Assembly (NCBI GenBank): GCA_027001345.1
Contig: JALTMS010000238.1
Span: 1-6,309 of the forward strand
DNA: 6,309 bases
DNA from: Acidobacteriota bacterium
GTDB taxonomy: Bacteria; Acidobacteriota; Polarisedimenticolia; J045
Reading direction: 5' to 3'
Positions 1 to 5,707 of the stretch are shown piece after piece. Both the position numbers and the translations under genes were made by a program. The number at the start of each line of letters is the position of its first letter. Positions within the stretch are counted from its first letter, which is position 1. A model generated the notes under the pieces. That model ran no database searches. It was not told the DNA's origin and worked only from the letters and a program-made list of their open reading frames with translations.

Positions 1-2
1 TC

Positions 3-1970
3 CCGGGGCTGGAGTTCAGCGGGCGGAGCTACGATGACGGGAATCACGTCACCGACACCGGTTTCCGGTACGATGCCATGGGCCGCACGATCCGCTATCC
101 GCGACAGGTCGACACGGCGGGCTCCGACCCGCTGGTGCAGGCGGCGATGTGGTCCGACGGCGGCCGGCTCATGAGCTTCTTCCAGGGCGAGCCGAACAGC
201 GGCGAAGTACCCTCCGAGCAGTACCTCTACGATGCGGGCGGTCTGCGGCTGGTGCGCCTGCCCCTGGGCCGGGACGGCAAGGCGAGGGTTTCGGTGCGGG
301 ACGTCTCCGGCCAGACCGCGGCGGAGTACGTCGACGAGCCGGGCAGCGAGGGAATGAGTCTCGAGCGGGAGTTGGTCTACGGCTTCGGCCGGCCGCTCGT
401 CGAGCGGCGCCCCTCGGCGGGCACGCCGGCGCACTCCGCCTCCTCGAGTCTCTACAGCAGCGGCTCCTACAGCCTCGACCTGACCGAAAGCGCCGGAGGC
501 AGCAGCTTCGACGTGGACATCCAGACCGAGTCCGGCTTCCGCAACCAGGTCTCGGACATCCAGCCTGACGCGGGCGGCCGCTACCAGATCCCGGAATCGG
601 ATCTCTCTCCCGGAGAGACCAACTACCTCCGGATCAAGGCCGTTTCTCCGGAGGAGAGCCCCTACTCGATCCCGGTCTTGATCAGTTACGATCCGAGCAT
701 CGACGGCAGCTCGGAGAACCAGGTCCGCTCGGTCTCGGTCAGCCGGGTGGGCGACAACCTCGTCGTCCGCTGGTCACTCCACCAGGAAAACGGCAAGGCG
801 TTTGAGATCTACTTCCACCGCGGCGACAACGGCCTGACCTACGTCCTCTCGGCGACCGCCCTGCCGGCGGGCACGACGGAGTACACGATCGCGAGCCAGG
901 CGCTGGCGGCACCCTGCGGCGGGATCTTCCTGCGCCAGGGAGAGATGGGAACAGGAGGCAGCCTGACGAACCCGACCGACCCGAGCCCCGAGGCGGGTCT
1001 TCCCGGCCCCTTCTACGGCGAGCTGGAGCCTGGTGCGGGGGGCTGCCTCGGCGGTGGTGGCGGAGGCAGCGATCCGCCCCCACCGAAGAAGCTCGTCGAC
1101 CGCTACCACTTCCGCGACCACCTCGGCAGCCTGCGCGTCGAGACCGGCGAGGGGGGCTGGCTCGACCTCGGCTTCGACTACTACCCCTTCGGCCTGCCGA
1201 TGGAAAGCGACTTCCCCACGAGCGCCAGCGAGAGCCGCCGCAAGTACACCGGCCACGAGCGCGACTCGGAGACCGGTCAGGACTACATGATGGCGCGCTA
1301 CAAGGGGCTCCAGCTCGCGGAGTTCATGACGCCGGATCCGCTGATCGCGGGAGGTGGGCTGGATCCCATCGGCTGGAATCGATACGCGTACGTTCGCGGA
1401 AATCCCCTTCTTCTCATTGATCCCACGGGAATGCGAGAGAAACTGACCACCGTGGACTGCAAGGCTAAGGGTGGTCACGTAACCGACGAGGGCCTGTGCG
1501 TCGACGACGAGGGTAACGTCATCGGTGGAGACGATCTGCCAGGCGGATGTACGGACTCGAGAACAGGTCAGCCGGTTCCGTGTGGCCCCTTCCCTTCAGA
1601 CTCCAGATTGATTTTCGGCAAGAGCATCACGGCGGCTGAATGGCGAATCATGTGGAAAGACGAAGAAGCCTACCGGCAATTCGTGGCTGAGTTCGACAAC
1701 TACCGCATGCTGCAGACCGCACGGTGGACAGAATACCTCGACTCTCTCGACCGAGTTCCCTCGGGAGGCGGTGCTAGCTCCTGGTTGAGCGGTCTCTCTA
1801 GCGCTCCGGTAGATGCAAGAGACAACTGTAGAGTGAGTACGTGCCTGCTTGAGTGTTCTGCGGAGCAATTCGGCCTGCAGACGATCGTAGGGGGGGGCTC
1901 TGGGCTGTTGGGCAGCCAGTGCTCCCGGCGGGCCCCAAGTTTGCGGGTTCGACGAAAGGGACATCTCTGA
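3..1970 (+). CDS. RHS/YD-repeat protein, 5' truncated by window, frame broken near 3' end
   Basis: The frame is open from base 3, so this is the C-terminal part of a longer protein; the first in-frame ATG (78) lies inside the YD-repeat motif YDAMGR and is not a real start. In order: YD repeats (about 60-350, including YLYDAGGLRLVRL), a segment starting VYGFGRPLVERR, two beta-rich FnIII-like stretches (about 437-700 and 717-930), a Gly/Pro linker (about 1038-1090), and the RHS-associated core (1104-1433) with YHFRDHLGSLRV, YYPFG, YTGHERD, YMMARY and the end motif DPTGM. RHS shells of this kind are known to encapsulate variable C-terminal effector domains. Here the variable part starts at 1434 and opens with a Cys-containing segment (about 1455-1590). 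The reading frame shown ends at TGA 1968-1970, after an 8-G run at 1890-1897 that looks like the site of a frameshift. The last 25 or so residues (Arg/Ser-rich) are therefore probably out-of-frame translation. The toxin role is inferred from architecture only. Confidence 0.92.
   Translation, partial: PGLEFSGRSYDDGNHVTDTGFRYDAMGRTIRYPRQVDTAGSDPLVQAAMWSDGGRLMSFFQGEPNSGEVPSEQYLYDAGGLRLVRLPLGRDGKARVSVRDVSGQTAAEYVDEPGSEGMSLERELVYGFGRPLVERRPSAGTPAHSASSSLYSSGSYSLDLTESAGGSSFDVDIQTESGFRNQVSDIQPDAGGRYQIPESDLSPGETNYLRIKAVSPEESPYSIPVLISYDPSIDGSSENQVRSVSVSRVGDNLVVRWSLHQENGKAFEIYFHRGDNGLTYVLSATALPAGTTEYTIASQALAAPCGGIFLRQGEMGTGGSLTNPTDPSPEAGLPGPFYGELEPGAGGCLGGGGGGSDPPPPKKLVDRYHFRDHLGSLRVETGEGGWLDLGFDYYPFGLPMESDFPTSASESRRKYTGHERDSETGQDYMMARYKGLQLAEFMTPDPLIAGGGLDPIGWNRYAYVRGNPLLLIDPTGMREKLTTVDCKAKGGHVTDEGLCVDDEGNVIGGDDLPGGCTDSRTGQPVPCGPFPSDSRLIFGKSITAAEWRIMWKDEEAYRQFVAEFDNYRMLQTARWTEYLDSLDRVPSGGGASSWLSGLSSAPVDARDNCRVSTCLLECSAEQFGLQTIVGGGSGLLGSQCSRRAPSLRVRRKGHL
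1890..1897 (+). repeat. Homopolymer of 8 G at the RHS frame break
   Basis: Eight consecutive G lie between GTA (Val) and CTC. The upstream frame runs through as GGG GGG GGC and stops 72 bases later. A nine-G version would enter the frame that carries the rest of the domain. Tracts of this kind are prone both to slipped-strand mutation in cells and to base-calling error, so the sequence alone cannot tell these apart. Confidence 0.9.
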
Positions 1971-2179
1971 CTTCAAAGATTCTACGTCGATCCAAGGTGC
2001 TTGCCAGGGAAGCCCCGAGCAGATGGTGGACACCGACGTGGAGGAACTTTGCTGCGAGGAGTTCTGTCCGCGCGGGAATCATTGGGCGATGGGTGCCGCT
2101 GATTGGTACCGCGCTACTGGTCTCTGATGCTGTGGATATCGGAGTGTGCACTTCGATCTGTTCCAGTTGCGGAGAGTAG
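1898..2179 (+). pseudogene. Frameshifted remainder of the RHS C-terminal domain
   Basis: This frame-2 segment reads on from the G run as LWAVGQPVLPAGPKFAG, then STKGTSLTSKILRR, a basic/Trp-rich middle, and a hydrophobic tail with GRWVPLIGTALLVSDAV and a final CTSICSSC, ending in TAG at 2177-2179. From memory, RHS-linked C-terminal domains often end with a GQPVLP...GTS...GRWVP..G..LL..D pattern, so I read it as the true end of the upstream protein. No credible start codon with a ribosome binding site precedes it: the nearest candidate is a GTG at 1853, deep inside the upstream coding sequence. Nine Gs instead of eight at 1890-1897 would join the frames seamlessly (QTIVGGGLWAVGQPVLP). It could reflect decay, a sequencing or assembly error, phase variation or programmed slippage. 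The frame assignment is well supported; the cause is open. Confidence 0.75.
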
Positions 2180-2234
2180 TGCCGACCCTGTTGGCCACTT
2201 CTGGAGAGGCTCTCCCGATTATGAGGTTCCAGGA

Positions 2235-2603
2235 ATGAAGGGTGAACTGGAGTGTGCGGTGATCGACTTCCTCAGTTCGAAGTGCAAGTGTCGCCCAGAC
2301 GAGATCAGTTTGGAAACTAGTCTCCTCTACGACCTGGGCGTCGATGGAGACGATGCGGCCGAACTCTTGGAGGGGTACGCGGAGAAATTCGAGGTAGACC
2401 TCTCGGGTTTTCGATTCGACGAGTACTTCGGCCCTGAAGGATGTAGCCCATTCATGATGTTCTCCGCTATCTACTACTGGATCACTTGGAAGAAGCAGCG
2501 CGCGAAGTCGTTGAAGGTTGCTGATCTCGTTGATGCAGCGCGGACTGGACGACTATGTCTAGGGTACCGAAAGGAGAGATCCCGATGCGGCGATTCTCGA
2601 TGA
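2235..2603 (+). CDS. DUF1493-family acyl-carrier-like protein; putative immunity or partner of the RHS effector
   Basis: A 122-residue acidic protein. I chose the ATG at 2235 because a TGAGG purine stretch (2222-2226) lies 8 nt upstream and family similarity begins just after it; the longer open frame back to 2103 overlaps the RHS tail. Diagnostic features are LYDLGVDGDDAAELLEGYAE (31-50), KFEVDLSGFRFDEYF (51-65) and a C-terminal LKVADLVDAARTGRL (93-107). This is the pattern of DUF1493, a family with an acyl-carrier-like four-helix fold. Aligned to the ACP motif D-S-L, residue 38 is Gly where ACP has the phosphopantetheine-bearing Ser, so it is unlikely to carry a prosthetic group. The gene starts 55 bp after the RHS stop on the same strand, the usual place for an immunity gene. 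Base composition looks lower in GC than the RHS shell. The immunity role is inference; the family call is fairly secure. Confidence 0.8.
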   Translation: MKGELECAVIDFLSSKCKCRPDEISLETSLLYDLGVDGDDAAELLEGYAEKFEVDLSGFRFDEYFGPEGCSPFMMFSAIYYWITWKKQRAKSLKVADLVDAARTGRLCLGYRKERSRCGDSR

Positions 2604-2639
2604 GACAACCGCCGACCAAGAGCGAACTACTCTGAGCGC

Positions 2640-3036
2640 GGCAAGCCAAAACTGACCCACCGCGAGCTTCGTTCGGCGAGCGACGATGGTCTCAAGGGAG
2701 CCCGGTAGCTGTGGCTCCAGGGTCCGGAGAAGATGTCGCGGCCTCGTCGGGGACGGTTCGAGCAACTGCGATACGCCAAGTTCGAGGCGGATTGGTGCCG
2801 CTTCGGAAGGTCGGGCGGAGCCCGAAGGATCACTGGTGGGCCATCCTGATTGCCGTCGTGCTGTGCGCGACGAATGCCGTCGCCGAGAGTCTCAATGCCA
2901 GGATCCCGTGGATCAAGAAGACCGCTTGCGGCTTCTGAAACCGCCAGCGCTTCCGCAACGCCATCTACTTCCACTACGGTGGTCTCGATCTCTATCCCCG
3001 GCTCCCCACCCACACGGTTTTTCACGACCTTGGGAC
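2640..3036 (+). mobile_element. Degenerate ISL3-type transposase remnant
   Basis: Two pieces of a DDE transposase C-terminal half are legible. In frame 3, from about 2640: LTHRELRSASDDGLKGAR, a TAG stop (2706-2708) where Tyr or Trp is expected, then LWLQGPEKMSRPRRGRFEQL and RYAKFEAD. In frame 2, from about 2790: KDHWWAILIAVVL, then ATNAVAESLNARIPWIKKTA, CGF, a TGA stop (2936-2938) where Arg (CGA) is expected, then NRQRFRNAIYFHYGGLDLYP. ISL3 transposases normally have an unbroken block here, with about 40 further residues between the FEQLRYA helix and the KDHWW segment. The copy therefore has two nonsense mutations, a frame change (about 2785-2803) and an internal deletion, and cannot be active. 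The N-terminal zinc-binding and first catalytic parts are absent. I could not identify its left terminal repeat. The ISL3 assignment is from remembered family motifs. Confidence 0.7.
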
Positions 3037-3042
3037 ACCCGC

Positions 3043-3095
3043 TTTTCAGAAGCATTCAGTTCCGCTCACGCGAGGGGGGGAATGCTTCTGGAAAA
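3043..3095. repeat. Near-perfect 15/16-nt inverted repeat
   Basis: The left arm 3043-3057 (TTTTCAGAAGCATTC) pairs with the right arm 3080-3095 (GAATGCTTCTGGAAAA); the only imperfection is one extra base in the right arm. The arms enclose a 22-nt loop ending in a G run. It sits directly after the transposase remnant, so it may be an IS end, two ends brought together, or a palindromic element. It lacks the T-tract of a classical intrinsic terminator. Confidence 0.7.
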
Positions 3096-3117
3096 CTCAG
3101 GCTCCGGGGGTCCATAG

Positions 3118-3306
3118 ATGGTGAAAACCTACAGGTGCCGGGTAACCGACATCCCTACCGCGACCGAGCAGCCGGTCCCGGGGGCGGGCTTTGCGTACCG
3201 GATCAGTGCGGACGATACGACGGGCGACATCTCGGGTACGCCGGACGAGTCGACACTCGGTTTCGGGACCTGCTCCGAACGCAGCAATGCGGCTCCCTGT
3301 CCGTAG
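3118..3306 (+). pseudogene. C-terminal remnant of a secreted FnIII-like protein (tentative)
   Basis: A 62-codon open frame with ATG at 3118 directly after an in-frame TAG (3115-3117) and no clear ribosome binding site. Its sequence, with PVPGAGFAYRISADD, then STLGFGTCSERSNAAPCP at the very end, resembles the closing strand-and-tail of the last FnIII-like domain in large secreted proteins, where a 'PG.GF.Y.(V/I).A.(N/D)' strand leads to a short Cys-containing tail. On that reading the rest of the gene has been lost, perhaps when the neighbouring insertion sequence arrived or decayed. The alternatives are a small orphan gene or a chance ORF; the minus strand here is also open by chance. I recognise no catalytic motif. 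Confidence 0.35.
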
Positions 3307-3388
3307 TACTTGCCGCCGACCTGCGGCGTCGGGGCGCCTTGCTCTGGCATCACTCGACAGCCCCGGGTTTCGTCGGGTTGGGGGGCGC
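3307..3388. other. Convergent intergenic gap with a weak hairpin
   Basis: This short stretch separates the plus-strand remnant from the 3' end of the minus-strand operon. A 5-bp stem with a 7-nt loop (CCGAC at 3316-3320, GTCGG at 3328-3332) is visible without a T-tract in either direction. It might assist transcription termination, but in DNA this GC-rich short stems are common. I see no gene here. Confidence 0.3.
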
Positions 3389-5707
3389 CTAGAGCAGAAA
3401 GAGCACCAGGTAACAGACCAGCCCCGCGCTGCCGGCGAGGGTCAGGCCCCACTCCATGGCCAGTGCCAGGGACAAGGCGCCTGAGAGCACTGCGGACGCG
3501 CCGTTGATCGCCCAGAACCAGGCCGTGTGCTGTTGGCCGAAGCGGCGCAGGCCGGCCGGAAACCACGCCCCGAGGGCCAGACCCGCGGGTAGCAGCAGCA
3601 GCGCGCTGATCAGCAGTCGCGGCGCGAAACCCAGCGCCAAAGTGGCTTGCAACAGGGGCGGCATCAGGAAGTGCACCACCGTCACGGTCAGCAGCGCCGC
3701 CGGCGCCAGTCGCCGCAGGGCTCGATCGGACAGTCGTGAGGACAGACCCGCTCCCGCGCCAGCGCCCAGCAGTAGACAGGCCAGCACCACGCCCGCAGCG
3801 TAGCTCGGGTGGGAGAGATAGAGCACGAAGCGTTGCAGCCAGCTCGTCTCCAGCAGCATGAAACCCAGTCCCAGCCCGGCGCAGTAGAGGCTGCCACGCC
3901 AGAAGCCGGCGCCTCCCAGTACGCGGCCGAAAAACGGCGCGAAAAAGAGAAGAGCCGTCAGGACACCCAGGATCAGCAGCACCCGGCGCAGGACGAGGAT
4001 CGATTGCTCGTTGACCGAATGCTGCTCGACTACCTGGCGATCGACGGGGCCGAAGACCGAGACCATCTGGAAGAAGAAGGGGCGGTCGTCGGTGGGGGGC
4101 GAGAGATCGATGCCGAAGCTCTCGAGGCGTTCGGTGCCCTGCTCGAGCACGGTGGCGATCAGGGAGGGGGGGGCTCCCGGCGGCGGAGGCCAGAGCCGGG
4201 TCAGGCCCCTCTCTCGGGCCACGGCGTCGATCGCTGCCAGACGCCGCTGATCGATGGGATCCGTACTGACCAGCAGGTTGGCCACCGAACCGGCTTGCAG
4301 CACGGCCATGTGGTCCAGGGGATTGCGCGCGCCGTACCGTTCGAGGGCCTCGCGGGCCAGCAGCACCAGGCGCACGGCCTCGAGACGACGGCGGCCCTTC
4401 ATCCAGCGGCTGATGGAAAGCACACCACCCTCGCGCAGGCGCGAGAGGTAGAGTTCGAAAGCCTCCACCGTGTAGAGGTAGTTCTCCGACAGGGCGTAGG
4501 CCCCCGCCGCGGTGGCGGCCCAGCTATCGATCAGGGCCACCTGCAGCAGATCGTAGCGCTCGTTGGTGTGGGCCAGGAACGAGCGTCCCTCCGAGACGAT
4601 GCCACGGACGCCGGGAAGGTGGTAGACCCCGCCGGAGAAATCGCCGAAGACCCGATCGACGGCCTCGACGATGCCCCGGTTGAGTTCCACCGCATCGATG
4701 CGTGTCGCTCCGGTGGCCTTGCCGGCGAGGATGTCCCGTCCACCTCCCGCACCGATGATGCACACCTTGTCGGGCGTGAAGACCTGGTAGCCGGCGGTGG
4801 TCACGTCGTAGAGCAGGTGGCCGAGCCCTTCCGGCGGACCGTCGAGGCGGGTGATCACCGTCCCCGCCGATCCGTCCTGCTCGAGCCAGAGCTGCTCGAT
4901 GGGACGCGGCGTCCAGCGACGTCCCATACCCCAGCCGAAGGCGGCGGAAGGGTCGTCGTGGAAGAACACGCCATCGAAGACGGTCAGACGCGCGGTGGGC
5001 GTCCAGCGCTCCCACAGCAGCCGCCCTCCCTCGAGGTACTTCTTCGAGTAGTGCAGGGTGAAGGGCGTCTGCCAGGCCAGCAGAGTGGCCAGCAGCAGTG
5101 CCGCCATGCCGCTGGCGACTCGAGCCCGCCGGGAGGGGAAGAGGGCTGCGGAAGCGGCGAGGATCAGCAGCCCCGAGCCCGCCGCGACGAGGGGTGTGGG
5201 CACCGCATCCATCAGCGGCACCACCACCAGCGCCCCCGCCGCGGCGCCGGCCAGATCCGCCCCGTAGATGCTTCCCAGGTGGTGGCGGGGAGTGCCCATC
5301 AGGATCAGGCAGATCACGGTGCCGATGGCGAGCAACGGCAGTAGCAGGGCGACGACCACCACGGCCAGACCGCTGGTCGGCAGAAGATCCTTGGCGCTGC
5401 CGACTCCCGGCGCCACGGCAAGCAGGGGCGCGAGCTTGAAGATCGCCACCACCGATCCGGGCAGACCCGCGGCAGCCAGGCCCAGCGCCGCGGGCAGCGC
5501 CCACCGGCCAGGGCGGCGCAGGGCGAGCCAGATGCCCGGCGCCCCCAGACCGATCATCGCCAGCGAGATGGCGAGAAAGGCGAAGTGGTACCACACCACC
5601 ACGCTGAGGATGCGCGTGGCGGTGATCTCGAAGATCAGCGCCGCCGCGGCGACCAGGGCCATGGCCAGCGAACGCGTCGCCAGGCTCTGCCGGCGCGGCT
5701 CGTTCAT
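3389..5707 (-). CDS. Multi-pass membrane protein with a spermidine-synthase-like SAM-binding domain
   Basis: A complete 772-residue protein starting at ATG 5705-5707, which overlaps the upstream stop as ATGA; a GGGAAG purine stretch lies just upstream. The N-terminal third has about seven hydrophobic helices (roughly 12-32, 36-62, 70-90, 112-138, 150-168, 172-190, 198-212). A soluble Rossmann-type domain spans about 215-560, with glycine motif IIGAGGGRDI (317-326), acidic motif DAVELN (338-343), EGRSFL (373-378) and RYDLLQVALIDSW (384-396) followed by ALSENYLYTVEAF. Six or seven more helices fill 570-772, including the AWFWAINGASAVLSGALSLA stretch (729-748). Fusions of membrane segments with a spermidine-synthase fold are known, but few have assigned functions. 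Compared with SpeE's S-D-x-x-D-P signature, the first Asp is Ala391 and the Pro is Ser395, with only Asp394 kept, so authentic aminopropyl transfer is doubtful. Coupling to the upstream envelope-type gene suggests a cell-surface role; that is inference. Confidence 0.92.
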   Translation of the reverse strand: MNEPRRQSLATRSLAMALVAAAALIFEITATRILSVVVWYHFAFLAISLAMIGLGAPGIWLALRRPGRWALPAALGLAAAGLPGSVVAIFKLAPLLAVAPGVGSAKDLLPTSGLAVVVVALLLPLLAIGTVICLILMGTPRHHLGSIYGADLAGAAAGALVVVPLMDAVPTPLVAAGSGLLILAASAALFPSRRARVASGMAALLLATLLAWQTPFTLHYSKKYLEGGRLLWERWTPTARLTVFDGVFFHDDPSAAFGWGMGRRWTPRPIEQLWLEQDGSAGTVITRLDGPPEGLGHLLYDVTTAGYQVFTPDKVCIIGAGGGRDILAGKATGATRIDAVELNRGIVEAVDRVFGDFSGGVYHLPGVRGIVSEGRSFLAHTNERYDLLQVALIDSWAATAAGAYALSENYLYTVEAFELYLSRLREGGVLSISRWMKGRRRLEAVRLVLLAREALERYGARNPLDHMAVLQAGSVANLLVSTDPIDQRRLAAIDAVARERGLTRLWPPPPGAPPSLIATVLEQGTERLESFGIDLSPPTDDRPFFFQMVSVFGPVDRQVVEQHSVNEQSILVLRRVLLILGVLTALLFFAPFFGRVLGGAGFWRGSLYCAGLGLGFMLLETSWLQRFVLYLSHPSYAAGVVLACLLLGAGAGAGLSSRLSDRALRRLAPAALLTVTVVHFLMPPLLQATLALGFAPRLLISALLLLPAGLALGAWFPAGLRRFGQQHTAWFWAINGASAVLSGALSLALAMEWGLTLAGSAGLVCYLVLFLL

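Noticed and set aside
392..408. Palindrome GCCGCTCG-T-CGAGCGGC
   Set aside because: It falls within conserved coding sequence (RPLVERR) and is explained by codon choice in GC-rich DNA; no role is supported.
774..1478. 234-codon minus-strand ORF inside the RHS gene
   Set aside because: It lies antisense to the diagnostic RHS core and has no recognisable domain or ribosome binding site.
2686..3117. 143-codon plus-strand ORF over the IS remnant
   Set aside because: The transposase motifs are in the other two frames; this frame is Arg/Ser/Pro-rich noise.
3129..3566. 145-codon minus-strand ORF across the convergent gap
   Set aside because: It overlaps the end of the membrane protein gene in another frame and shows no motif; a chance opening.
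3809..5344. 511-codon plus-strand ORF opposite the membrane protein gene
   Set aside because: It is a mirror of the high-GC minus-strand gene. Its translation is rich in His, Gln, Gly, Glu and Arg without domains, whereas the minus strand gives clear membrane helices and a SAM-binding motif.
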